Shown here in pieces: positions 1-8,007 of a stretch of DNA of 64,000 bases. The notes below the pieces were generated by a model that saw only the letters and a program-made list of their open reading frames with translations, did no database searches and had not been told where the DNA came from. The first letter of the stretch is position 1. Every line of letters begins with the position of its first letter. The translations under genes and the position numbers were made by a program. The DNA comes from Terriglobia bacterium (GTDB lineage Bacteria > Acidobacteriota > Terriglobia > Terriglobales > Acidobacteriaceae), in the NCBI GenBank assembly GCA_020073565.1, contig JAIQEY010000025.1, positions 1 through 64,000 of the forward strand, written 5' to 3'.

Positions 1-1485
1 GAAATCGTTCCGCACTGCAAGCTGACCGATCTGAGTTTGGGTGGCTGCTATGTGCAGACAGACGCGCCTTTTCCCGAAAGCTCACTCGTCGATTTGTGCT
101 TCAAGGCCAACGAACTCGAAGTTCACCCCGTCGCTCCAATCCTGATCGCCCTTATGCTGATCGTGGTTGGAGCCATGGTCGGCGGTCTATTGATGCGACG
201 AATCGGCCAACCTGCCGTGCTGGGCGAGCTCCTCGTGGGCATGCTGGTTGCGAATGTTGCCTTCTACTTTCATCAACCGACCATCACGATTCTGCGCGAA
301 GGTGGATCGATTCTGACGCTGGTTCACGCTGCACTGACGCACAACGTTAGTCTGGGGGAAGCCGCTACCCAGTTGCTCCCCGCAACTGAAGACACCCGGA
401 GGCTGGTTGAGGCTCTGAGCAGTCCAGTCGGCCCTGTAGCTGTTTCCGTCTATCAGTTCGTTGACCTGCTCTCGCGAATTGGCGTGATTGTTCTGCTTTT
501 CTTGGTAGGGCTCGAAACCAGTGTTCGCGAGATGGCCAAGGTGGGGATAGCTGCCTTGTCGGTCGCCGTCGTGGGCGTGGTTTGTCCGTTTCTGCTGGGG
601 ATGGGAGCTATGGCGCTTCTCGTTCCTCAGAATTCGCGGCAGAATGATTTGTTCATCGGTACGATTCTGACTGCAACGAGCGTTGCAATTACCGCTCGCG
701 TGTTTGGCGACCTGAAGCAGTCGCAGCGCATCGAAGCCAAGATTATCCTTGGTGCCGCGGTAATCGATGACGTTCTCGCGCTGCTGGTGTTGGCTGTCGT
801 GAGCGCGGTAGTCGTTACGGGCACTTTCAGCGCGGTGGGTCTCCTTATGATCGGGCTGAAAGCGACACTTTTCCTTGCTGGCTCCATCGGCGTCGGTTTG
901 TGGATCACGCCGCGCTTCGTGAAGCGCGCAGCCCGTTGGGAGGCTAATAACTTTGAGCTACTGTTTGGGCTGGGCTTTGCGTTCGTGCTGGCGTGGTTAG
1001 CGAACTGGATTGGCCTAGCCACCATCGTAGGAGCATTTGCTGCGGGTCTTCTACTCGGGGAACTATTCTCAGAAGAGCTTTCCGAAGGACACTCATTGCG
1101 CGATTTGCTCTCGCCTGTTGAGTCACTGATTGTTCCGGTCTTTTTCGTGCTGATGGGTATGCAGGTGAAATTGGAGACTCTGGCAAACAAGGAAGCGTTT
1201 GTTATTGCAATCGGCCTGACTGCGGCAGCAATAGTCGGCAAACTCGCCGCCGGGCTAGCTTGTAGCCCCAAAGTCAACCGACTCGTGGTCGGAATCGGAA
1301 TGATACCGCGCGGGGAAGTCGGTCTCATATTTGTTAGCGTTGGCAAGGGACTCGGAATCGTGACGGATGCTGTGTTTTCTGCCGTAGTCATGATGGTGAT
1401 GGTCACGACGATCCTTACGCCGCCACTGCTGAAGATCGCCTTAGAATACGGCGACGCCAAGCGAATGGAAAAAGCAGCGCCTTAA
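1..1485 (+). CDS. PilZ fragment fused in frame to a CPA2-type cation:proton antiporter (5' partial)
   Basis: The frame is open from the first base of the window. Residues 1-40 look like a PilZ domain: DLSLGGCYV fits the D/NxSxxG c-di-GMP-binding motif. From about residue 42 the protein is a many-pass membrane antiporter of the KefB/NhaS type, with the IGQPAVLGELLVG helix typical of these families, the paired acidic residues VIDDV in the ion site near residue 258, and a C-terminal MIPRGEVGLIF segment. It would exchange Na+ or K+ for H+ across the inner membrane. The antiporter part (about 450 residues) is complete. The PilZ part is cut after roughly half a domain, so the join is unusual and could be a real fusion or an assembly artefact. 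An antiporter start without PilZ could be TTG at 37 or an internal ATG near 154. The antiporter call is firm; the fusion is uncertain. Confidence 0.8.
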   Translation, partial: EIVPHCKLTDLSLGGCYVQTDAPFPESSLVDLCFKANELEVHPVAPILIALMLIVVGAMVGGLLMRRIGQPAVLGELLVGMLVANVAFYFHQPTITILREGGSILTLVHAALTHNVSLGEAATQLLPATEDTRRLVEALSSPVGPVAVSVYQFVDLLSRIGVIVLLFLVGLETSVREMAKVGIAALSVAVVGVVCPFLLGMGAMALLVPQNSRQNDLFIGTILTATSVAITARVFGDLKQSQRIEAKIILGAAVIDDVLALLVLAVVSAVVVTGTFSAVGLLMIGLKATLFLAGSIGVGLWITPRFVKRAARWEANNFELLFGLGFAFVLAWLANWIGLATIVGAFAAGLLLGELFSEELSEGHSLRDLLSPVESLIVPVFFVLMGMQVKLETLANKEAFVIAIGLTAAAIVGKLAAGLACSPKVNRLVVGIGMIPRGEVGLIFVSVGKGLGIVTDAVFSAVVMMVMVTTILTPPLLKIALEYGDAKRMEKAAP

Positions 1486-2050
1486 TCATCAGTTTGCAGA
1501 AGCAACGGCGGGGTGGCCCGTCCAAGCTCCGCTTGGGCGGGGTCTTCAGTCCGAAAGTGCTGGCGAAGTTGGCCCACCCCTGACGCCGCTGATCCGTCCC
1601 CTCTGCGCAGAACGTCCTTGACATCCCACATCACTGGGCTAATTATCATTATTGAGCAAATAGCTCGCCAGCGAACGGGCCCGTCGAAACCCTTCGCGAG
1701 GAAAACGCTCTTTGACATCAAAATGTGGCCAGGAACATAAGATTCCCGCTTGCCGCAACTCCCGATTTAGGGCGAATTTTGCCCCCTAAGTCCTTATTCC
1801 GGAATATTTTCCATATAAGTCCTTGCGAATCTAAATTTTGGAGCGTTTTCAGTACCTAACTCGATGATTCCAAAAGACCGGGGGGAGGGGGGTCCCCACC
1901 TATCCGACTGGTTATTACCCCATCAGTAAATGGGCAGTGGGAATTGAGAGCACGGCGAGCGCCCGAATCCCACTCATCGCAAAGTGCGCGATGAGTGGGG
2001 CAGCCGATCGTTTTCTGAGAACTGAGAACCGGGAACTGAGAACTTGGGAC
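1486..2050. other. Intergenic region with palindromes and a G-run, no gene
   Basis: No convincing reading frame is present. The stretch holds an imperfect inverted repeat (1510-1519 against 1571-1580) around a CCAAGC-TCC-GCTTGG hairpin, a 12-base palindrome TATTCCGGAATA at 1795-1806 between two copies of AAGTCCTT, and a long G-run at about 1880-1892. It lies between two convergent genes. Confidence 0.6.
1969..1999. terminator. Perfect 12-bp stem hairpin between convergent genes
   Basis: CCCACTCATCGC (1969-1980) pairs perfectly with GCGATGAGTGGG (1988-1999) across a 7-base loop. It sits between the ends of the antiporter and ubiE, which converge. There is no T-tract, so it may be a bidirectional stem-loop that protects 3' ends or a dispersed palindromic repeat instead of a classical intrinsic terminator. 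Confidence 0.4.
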
Positions 2051-2815
2051 CTAGCTGGTCCTTTTCACTCCACGATACAGCCCCGCGACACCGAACGTGT
2101 ACGGGGTCCAGGAACCCTCGCCGAAGCCGGCTTGGCGCATGCGCTCGAGCATCTCTTCTGGTGACGGAAAACGTTCGACCGATGCGGGCAGATAGGCGTA
2201 CGGACCTCGCACTCCGGAAATCAAGGTTCCCACCGCAGGCAGCACCCGCTTGAAATACACGCGATAGACAGTCCCCATCAGGCCGCGGGGTTCGCCAAAA
2301 TCCAGGATGCCGCACTCTCCGCCGGGACGAAGCACGCGCACGATTTCCCGCAGGCCGGCGTCGTAGTCGGCCAGGTTGCGAAAGCCGAAGGCGGCGGTGA
2401 TCAGGTCGAAGTGGGCGTCGGGAAAGGGCAGGCGAAGCGCGTCGGCCTCGATCCAGCGCAAGGACGTGCCTCTTCCCTTCTCTGCCGCGCGTTGCAGCAT
2501 GGCGTGGGAAAAATCGGCGCCGATGATTTGCGGGCTTTCGGAGTTGGCGCGACGGCCGAGAGCGAACGTCATGTCGCCCGTGCCACAACAAAGGTCGAGC
2601 ACGCGCGCGCCGGGACGCTTCAGGATGTGATCGAACGAGCGCGCCGTGCGCCACCACCACAGCCGGTCGATATTGAACGAGAGCACATGGTTCAGCAGGT
2701 CGTAGCGCGGGGCGATGGAGGTAAACATCTCGCGGACCGCCTGCGCGGCCGAGTCGCGATCGCGCGCCCCGGCGGGCGTCGCGCCGATGATCCGGTTGTT
2801 GGATTCGTCAGTCAT
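2051..2815 (-). CDS. ubiE: Demethylmenaquinone methyltransferase UbiE/MenG
   Basis: A 254-residue class I SAM-dependent methyltransferase. It would convert demethylmenaquinol to menaquinol (and, in organisms with ubiquinone, do the equivalent C-methylation). Visible marks are the family N-terminal segment VREMFTSIAPRYDLLNHVLS, SAM motif I LDLCCGTGD near residue 75, and the post-motif TAAFGFRNLADYDAGLREIVRVLRPGG block. Length is normal for UbiE. It is followed on the same strand by the shikimate gene aroB lying upstream, which fits a quinone/aromatic biosynthesis neighbourhood, but a 65-base palindromic repeat separates them so co-transcription is not certain. Confidence 0.95.
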   Translation of the reverse strand: MTDESNNRIIGATPAGARDRDSAAQAVREMFTSIAPRYDLLNHVLSFNIDRLWWWRTARSFDHILKRPGARVLDLCCGTGDMTFALGRRANSESPQIIGADFSHAMLQRAAEKGRGTSLRWIEADALRLPFPDAHFDLITAAFGFRNLADYDAGLREIVRVLRPGGECGILDFGEPRGLMGTVYRVYFKRVLPAVGTLISGVRGPYAYLPASVERFPSPEEMLERMRQAGFGEGSWTPYTFGVAGLYRGVKRTS

Positions 2816-2821
2816 GATCGC

Positions 2822-2890
2822 AGCCCCTAAAGGGGGCGGTGGAAACGGTGCGATTTCGGCATCGCTAAAGCGATGCCCTGATACAAAGCA
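2822..2890. repeat. Modular palindromic intergenic repeat (copy 1)
   Basis: Two hairpin modules in series: GCCCCTAAAGGGGGC (2823-2837) and GGCATCGCTAAAGCGATGCC (2858-2877), the second a perfect 8-bp stem with a TAAA loop, followed by CTGATAC. The same two modules in the same order, with the same CTGATAC tail, occur at 17918-17982. Confidence 0.7.
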
Positions 2891-2895
2891 AGCAG

Positions 2896-3990
2896 TTAAT
2901 TGCGAGCCAGCTTGCGAATTTCATCGACGGCCAATTTGATGGCGGCCTCGGGCACGTCGCTCACGATTTCTACCTTGCCGACATCCCTTGGCAGAATCAA
3001 GTGCACGACGCCCTGGCGCGTCTTCTTGTCGGAGTGCAGCCGCTTCATGATGCTCGCGGTTTGTATCTTCATGCGCGGCAAGCGGCCCATGCTGAGAATG
3101 GTGCTCGTGATGCGTCCCGCTGTCACGCTGTCCAGTTTGCCGGTCGAGAGCGCGATGTGGGTTGCAGCAATCATGCCCCACGCGACCGCTTCGCCATGCA
3201 GTAACTGAACGTATCGCGTCTCGGCTTCGAGGGCGTGGCCGATGGTGTGGCCGAGATTGAGCACCTGCCGCAAGCCGCCCTCGCGTTCGTCTGCGCTCAC
3301 GACCGACGCTTTCAGGCGGACCGAATCGGCAATGACCGCTTCGACCACGGCGGGCTCGCGATCGAGAAGCTCGCGGCGGCGATCTTCAAACATTTGGAAC
3401 AGCCCTGCATCTCCGATGATTCCGCACTTGAGCGACTCGTAGAGACCGGCGCGATATTCTCGGGAAGGCAGCGTCGCCAGCACTGCAGGATCGATGAGCA
3501 CGGCACGCGGCTGATGAAACGTGCCGAGCAGGTTCTTGCCGGACTGAAGGTTGACGCCGGTCTTTCCGCCGATCGCGGCATCGACCTGCGCCAGCACCGT
3601 AGTCGGTGCCTGAATCACATCAACGCCGCGCATATAAATTGACGCCAGAAAGCCGGTAACGTCGCCGACAACTCCGCCGCCGAGCGCGATCAGGACCACG
3701 CCCCGGTCAGCGCCGAGCTTTACCAGCTTCTCCGCCAATTTCTCGAGTGTGGCCAGACGCTTGGAGGGCTCGCCGTCCTGCATCTCGAGCAACTCCGCCC
3801 GCATGCCGGCGTTCGCCAGGGATTGCAGCAGAACCTTGCTCCAACGCCGCCGAATGGCCGGGGCCGTGACGACGAACACACGTCGGTTGCCGATAATTTC
3901 GCCCAGACATTCGCCCGCGTCCGCGAGCAGACCGCTCCCGATCAGCACTTCATAAGAACGGGATGGCGTGGAAACCGGAACACGAATCAT
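2896..3990 (-). CDS. aroB: 3-dehydroquinate synthase
   Basis: A 364-residue protein that cyclises DAHP to 3-dehydroquinate, the second step of the shikimate pathway, in the cytoplasm with NAD+ and a divalent metal. The sequence shows the NAD-binding GGGVVGDVTGFLASIYMRG block, the APTTVLAQVDAAIGGKTGVN substrate loop, and the three metal ligands: Glu in YESLKCG, His in LNLGHTIGHALE and His in LLHGEAVAWGM. Length and motif order are standard. It is upstream of ubiE on the same strand. Confidence 0.97.
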   Translation of the reverse strand: MIRVPVSTPSRSYEVLIGSGLLADAGECLGEIIGNRRVFVVTAPAIRRRWSKVLLQSLANAGMRAELLEMQDGEPSKRLATLEKLAEKLVKLGADRGVVLIALGGGVVGDVTGFLASIYMRGVDVIQAPTTVLAQVDAAIGGKTGVNLQSGKNLLGTFHQPRAVLIDPAVLATLPSREYRAGLYESLKCGIIGDAGLFQMFEDRRRELLDREPAVVEAVIADSVRLKASVVSADEREGGLRQVLNLGHTIGHALEAETRYVQLLHGEAVAWGMIAATHIALSTGKLDSVTAGRITSTILSMGRLPRMKIQTASIMKRLHSDKKTRQGVVHLILPRDVGKVEIVSDVPEAAIKLAVDEIRKLARN

Positions 3991-4104
3991 GAGCTTTCAT
4001 CATAGCGTAGGAGCGAATTCGTTCGCTTACCGCAGCGCTGAAGCGCAGCGGCGCCCAAAATCAGGCGGAGCGTTGTCTTTTTCAGCAGCCTGTTTACCGA
4101 CGAT

Positions 4105-5010
4105 TCACACTTTTTTCTTTGGACGCAGCACCGACGCTACTACCGACACAGCCAGCAATAGCAGCACAATCGCCAGGGCCCACACCGTCGGAATCTCGAT
4201 ATAGTGCGCAGCCAGCATTTTCGCGCCGATAAATATCAGCACCACCGACAGGCCATAGTGCAAGTAGTCGAACACTTCCATCATTCCCGCTAGCGCAAAA
4301 TACATCGAGCGCAGCCCGAGAATGGCAAACACATTCGAGGTATAAACGATGAACGCGTTCAGCGTGATGGCGAGCACGGCGGGAATGGAATCGACCGCGA
4401 ACAGCACATCGGTAGTTTCAATCACCAGCAGCACGATGAACAGCGGCGTCGCGTAAAGGCCAGGCCTGCGGACGAAGAACTTTCCGCCGACATAGTCCTT
4501 GGTGACGGGAAATGCCTTGCGAAATAGTCGTAGAACAGGATTCTTTTCGGGATGGATCTCAGTTTCGCCCTGCCGCATCAGTTTGAATCCGGAGTACACG
4601 AGGAACGCGCCGAACAGGTAGATAATCCATTCGAAGCGGCGGATCAGGGTCACGCCGGCCAGAATAAACACGCCTCGCATGATCAATGCGCCTAGAATGC
4701 CCCAGAACAGCACCCGGTGCTGCTGCTCATCGGCCACTTTGAAGTAGCGGAAGATCATGAGGAAGACAAAGAGATTGTCCACGCTGAGTGAGAGTTCGAT
4801 GACATATCCGGTGACGAACTGGAGCGCCGGAACGTGTCCGCGCCAGAACAGCAGCAGAATCGCGAACGCCGCGGCCAGGGCGATCCAGACGCCGGACCAC
4901 ATCAAGGCCTCACGATAGCGGATGCGGTGGCCCGGGCGATTGAGCAGGCCCAGGTCGAGCACCAGCATCGCAACTACGAAGAGGTTGAAGAGGATCCAGA
5001 AGAGGAGCAC
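4105..5010 (-). CDS. TerC/Alx-family integral membrane protein
   Basis: A 301-residue protein of about eight to nine hydrophobic segments. The acidic motifs ELSLSVDNLFVFLMIF (near residue 75) and LFAVDSIPAVLAI (near residue 205) are the membrane-embedded Asp/Asn positions of the TerC family, several members of which export manganese or shape metal homeostasis during secretion; older annotation calls them tellurite resistance. Length matches Alx. The leader is unusual: directly upstream lies a 17.6-copy heptamer array (5041-5163) in the place where some TerC genes carry a riboswitch, and no yybP-ykoY-like structure was recognised. Confidence 0.9.
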   Translation of the reverse strand: MLLFWILFNLFVVAMLVLDLGLLNRPGHRIRYREALMWSGVWIALAAAFAILLLFWRGHVPALQFVTGYVIELSLSVDNLFVFLMIFRYFKVADEQQHRVLFWGILGALIMRGVFILAGVTLIRRFEWIIYLFGAFLVYSGFKLMRQGETEIHPEKNPVLRLFRKAFPVTKDYVGGKFFVRRPGLYATPLFIVLLVIETTDVLFAVDSIPAVLAITLNAFIVYTSNVFAILGLRSMYFALAGMMEVFDYLHYGLSVVLIFIGAKMLAAHYIEIPTVWALAIVLLLLAVSVVASVLRPKKKV

Positions 5011-5040
5011 AGGGGAATCTTACGACAGAAGACAGGAGTT

Positions 5041-5163
5041 CAGGTCTCAGGTCTCAGGTCTCAGGTCTCAGGTCTCAGGTCTCAGGTCTCAGGTCTCAGG
5101 TCTCAGGTCTCAGGTCTCAGGTCTCAGGTCTCAGGTCTCAGGTCTCAGGTCTCAGGTCTCAGG
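5041..5163. repeat. Tandem heptamer array (CAGGTCT), about 17.6 copies
   Basis: The unit CAGGTCT is repeated without a single mismatch from 5041 to 5163. It begins 30 bases upstream of the terC-type start codon, that is within its leader, and downstream of the M28 peptidase gene. Perfect short tandem arrays of this kind are prone to slippage, so copy number probably varies between cells. Confidence 0.95.
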
Positions 5164-5242
5164 AAGAAACGAAACCACGCCTTATTTAGTGTCAATAGCG
5201 TCCCGGATTCTTTAGGAAACGCCTACACTTATCGCAGATTTT

Positions 5243-5272
5243 CCTGAGACCTGACACCTGAGACCTGAGACC
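5243..5272. repeat. Inverted partial copies of the heptamer repeat
   Basis: CCTGAGACCTG-ACACCTGAGACCTGAGACC is the reverse complement of three to four array units, one of them imperfect. It lies 80 bases from the main array and ends just downstream of the peptidase stop, so the two could pair into a long stem. Confidence 0.8.
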
Positions 5273-5276
5273 CGTT

Positions 5277-6776
5277 TCATTCTTTTCTTCCCCGCTTTCG
5301 GTTTGCCCAGTCATCCCACATGCCCATGTCTTTCATTTCCTGATCGAGGTGGGTTTCGTGCAACGTTTGTTCGATCTGGGCGCGGTTCAGGCGTGGGCCG
5401 ACGTGATCGGGCGCATTCGCCAGGGCAAAGCTTAGTTCCGCTGCTTCGGCCACGTGCTTTTTGAGTTGTGGAAAATCGACTTTGTCGTAGGTGTCGGAGG
5501 TCGCGTGGTAGTTCTCCATGTAGTTCGCTTCTGCCTGTTCAGCTACGAACGTCGGCACGCCTTCGAGCATGAAATCGAAATGATCGGTACCGGACTCTGC
5601 ATTGGAAAGAAGTTTGTCCGCGCCAAACTGCGCTAGCGGCGCCACCAATGGCTGCGCGGCTGGAATGATGTCCTTGCGGCCGCCGACCGAGAAACCGGTG
5701 GTCTTGCCTGTCCCAGAATCGAAGATGACCACGCCCGCGATGTTGTCGAGTTCGCCTCGATGCTGGACCACGTAGGCGCGCGAGCCCATGAGGCCTTCTT
5801 CTTCCCCAGAAAACAGAATGAACTTCATCGAGCGGCTTCGCTTCAGACCGGACGCCTTGATCGCCCGGAGGGCGTCGATCACGAGCGCGGCGTTGCATCC
5901 ATTGTCGAGCGCCCCCGTCCCGAGTTCCCACGAGTCCAGGTGCGCGCCGAGCACCACATACTCGTCCGGTTTCTCGCTGCCCCGAATCTCCGCAACCACA
6001 TTCCAGGTCTTGATGGCGCCGCCAATTTTGTTCGGAATCGAAAGATCGGCCCACACCGGATTGCCAGACGCAAGCAAGCGCGCAATCCTTTCACCATCTT
6101 CACGCGCCACGATCACCATCGGCAGTTGGTCGATTTCACCGGCCACGGCGTTGGTATGGCGATACAAGATGTCGTGTTCGCGCGTGGCCAGAAATGCGAT
6201 CGCCTTGGCTTTGCCCTTCATAGCCAACCCAATCACCGCCGGAGCTTGCTCGTATTCCCAGAACAGATCGGCCCAACTGGCCAACACTCTTGTGTGAACA
6301 AGGACGATTTTCCCGGATACGTCGACCGCCTTTGCGAACTCCGCCTCGGTGCCCTGGCCCACATCGACAATTGGCACGTGCTTCGCGGCTGGCAGCGCGG
6401 GCGCCCACGCGATGGATACGGCACGGACGGAGAATGCTGCCCCGCCGTAGAGCGACGCCGTCATCTCGGTCGCGCCCTCGGCCCACGAATGCTCGATCGT
6501 GAACTCCTCCGTGTGGACACTCTCAGCGCCCGCTTCCTTGAACGCCGCAACACCCCAATCCACCGCGCGCTGGAAAGCGGGGGTACCTGGGACGCGGCCG
6601 CCAACTTCGTCGGTCAAGCGGCGGAGGTTCACTTCCAACGGCGAAGGCTTCAGAGCCTCCACAATCAGATGATCTTCAACTTCTCGATCCGAATCAGGAT
6701 TGGCCGCGAAAGACGGAAGTACAAGAGCTACCAGAAAAGAGAGGATGAACCACAACCGCCCGAATCTACAAGTCAT
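5277..6776 (-). CDS. Secreted M28-family zinc metallopeptidase
   Basis: A 499-residue protein with a signal peptide (hydrophobic residues 8-24, likely cleavage after SFAA), so it acts in the periplasm or outside. The M28 aminopeptidase/glutamate-carboxypeptidase-like catalytic domain is complete: zinc ligands His in AHLDSW (about 280), Asp in GALDNG (about 289), Glu pair in GEEEG (about 326), Asp in SGTDHFDF (about 396) and His in YHATSDTYD (about 424). A protease-associated-type insert lies between residues 120 and 240. It would trim N-terminal residues from peptides. The upstream region carries an element shared with the small broken gene at 6857-7076. Confidence 0.93.
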   Translation of the reverse strand: MTCRFGRLWFILSFLVALVLPSFAANPDSDREVEDHLIVEALKPSPLEVNLRRLTDEVGGRVPGTPAFQRAVDWGVAAFKEAGAESVHTEEFTIEHSWAEGATEMTASLYGGAAFSVRAVSIAWAPALPAAKHVPIVDVGQGTEAEFAKAVDVSGKIVLVHTRVLASWADLFWEYEQAPAVIGLAMKGKAKAIAFLATREHDILYRHTNAVAGEIDQLPMVIVAREDGERIARLLASGNPVWADLSIPNKIGGAIKTWNVVAEIRGSEKPDEYVVLGAHLDSWELGTGALDNGCNAALVIDALRAIKASGLKRSRSMKFILFSGEEEGLMGSRAYVVQHRGELDNIAGVVIFDSGTGKTTGFSVGGRKDIIPAAQPLVAPLAQFGADKLLSNAESGTDHFDFMLEGVPTFVAEQAEANYMENYHATSDTYDKVDFPQLKKHVAEAAELSFALANAPDHVGPRLNRAQIEQTLHETHLDQEMKDMGMWDDWANRKRGRKE

Positions 6777-6840
6777 AGCGCAGCATTAGAAACTAATTTC
6801 CGGGAAAGCGAAAGAGGGCGGGTCTCAAGCGTAAGGTCGA
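6777..6840. repeat. Direct repeat, copy A, leader of the M28 gene
   Basis: About 64 bases beginning AGCGCAGCATTAGAAA on the plus strand, abutting the M28 start codon. Copy B is at 7091-7154; the first 16 bases are identical and the remainder agrees at roughly three positions in four. Confidence 0.75.
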
Positions 6841-6856
6841 AGGTCAAGTCCCATTC

Positions 6857-7076
6857 TCAGTTTGCACGTCGCAAATCGCTTTCAAGAACTAGCGTATCGC
6901 TACCATCTCCGAATTCGACCGTATAAAGAACAGTACCAAGGGGATGTTTGAAATACCTCGCCTGCTCCTCACGCTCTACCAGCGTGACCCCAACGACTAC
7001 GCACTTTTTGCTCTACGACATTCTCTGCTTTGTCCTTGGTCCAAACCACGGCTTCGTCGCCGTAGTCAAATTTCAT
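6857..7076 (-). pseudogene. Small conserved-looking ORF broken by a 1-base frameshift
   Basis: Reading from ATG at 7076 with an upstream GAAGAG, the frame gives MKFDYGDEAVVWTKDKAENV and then VEQK. After about 25 codons the frame must shift by one base near 6996 to continue VVVGVTLVEREEQARYFKHP, then PLGTVLYTVEFGDGSDTLVL, ending at 6857. Total length is 220 bases, 73 codons plus one base. Both halves have ordinary coding composition and the second half looks like a small beta-rich domain. I do not recognise the family. It may be a real broken gene or a one-base sequencing error. Confidence 0.5.
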
Positions 7077-7090
7077 ACTCTTCTGACCTT

Positions 7091-7154
7091 AGCGCAGCAT
7101 TAGAAATGAATTTGCAGGAAACCGAAAGAGAACGAGTTGTAAACGTCAAGTCGA
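7091..7154. repeat. Direct repeat, copy B, leader of the small broken gene
   Basis: Matches 6777-6840 over about 64 bases, starting with an identical 16-mer. It lies immediately upstream of the small minus-strand ORF just as copy A lies upstream of the M28 gene, so the two genes share a leader. Confidence 0.75.
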
Positions 7155-7248
7155 GAGATCCTAGGTCCAAGGGCCAACGAAGAGTGCAGAGTCGTCAGTC
7201 AGCCGGGGCTCAGAGCCAAAGGCAAATGGCTAAAAGCAAAGAGCCTTC

Positions 7249-8007
7249 CTACGCTGGCGCCAAGCCCCACTTCTCTTGCAGACGCCGCTCAATCGTGCGG
7301 AAGAAGATGCCGTCGACGAGGTACCCAAGGATAATGATCAGGATCATGACCGCAATCACCTGACTCATGTCGTTGAGGTCGCGGCCCATCATCAGCAGTT
7401 GGCCCAAGCCCAGGCTGAGAAAGATCATCTCGGCTTGAATCAGCGAGCGCCACGCGAAGGCCCATCCTTGCTTCATCCCGTTGACGATGAAGGGCAAGCT
7501 GGCGGGCAGAAGCACGGACCAGAACAGCCGAAAGCCGCGGGCTCCCAGGTTGCGTCCGGCCATGCCGTAGATCCTGGGCATCTGCTTGCGTCCGTCTTCC
7601 ATGGCGATGGTCACCGAAAGCAGCGAGCCCATCAGAACCACAAACAGGATGGCCTTCTCGGTCAGGCCGAACCATAGGACGGCCAGCGGAATCCAGCAGA
7701 TGCTGGGCAGCGACTGCAGGCTCACCAGCAATCCTCCCAGAGTTTCTTCGAGGAACTTGTTGCTGCCCACTCCGAGGCCGATGATCATGCCCAACACAAC
7801 CGACAAACTGTAGCCGATCAACATGCGCTTCATGGTGACCGCGATGCCGATCCAGAAGGTGTGGTCGGTGAAGCCGTCGCGCAAGGCGAGCGCGACTCCC
7901 CACGGTGGAGGGAACAAGTATGGCGGCCAGATGTGGAGCTTTGCCAGCAGTGCCCAGATCGCGAGCAGCGCACTGTAGAAAACAATTTGTTTAGCGATTT
8001 TTTTCAT
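7249..8007 (-). CDS. ABC transporter permease, SsuC/TauC type
   Basis: A 252-residue inner-membrane permease with six predicted helices and the BPD_transp_1 EAA-like loop (NLGARGFRLFWSVLLPASLPFIVNGMK split over residues 150-176). It belongs to the nitrate/sulfonate/taurine/bicarbonate group of importers. Its start overlaps the ATPase gene upstream by 17 bases, so it is the last gene of a four-gene operon: Rrf2 regulator, binding protein, ATPase, permease. Substrate is not settled by sequence; a sulfur source is the best guess from the regulator. Confidence 0.9.
   Translation of the reverse strand: MKKIAKQIVFYSALLAIWALLAKLHIWPPYLFPPPWGVALALRDGFTDHTFWIGIAVTMKRMLIGYSLSVVLGMIIGLGVGSNKFLEETLGGLLVSLQSLPSICWIPLAVLWFGLTEKAILFVVLMGSLLSVTIAMEDGRKQMPRIYGMAGRNLGARGFRLFWSVLLPASLPFIVNGMKQGWAFAWRSLIQAEMIFLSLGLGQLLMMGRDLNDMSQVIAVMILIIILGYLVDGIFFRTIERRLQEKWGLAPA

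Noticed and set aside
5011..5040. A yybP-ykoY manganese riboswitch before the TerC gene
   Set aside because: The space is occupied by the tandem array and no conserved riboswitch core was seen.
5041..5163. Possible CRISPR array
   Set aside because: The units are 7 bases, head to tail, with no spacers and no cas genes nearby.
4834..5247. ORF running through the heptamer array (repeated QVSGLRS)
   Set aside because: Encoded by the tandem repeat itself and antisense to terC; no start signal and no flanking domain.
5760..6926. Long plus-strand reading frame (388 codons)
   Set aside because: It is antisense to the M28 peptidase, is Arg/His-rich and has no domain; a shadow of GC-biased coding.
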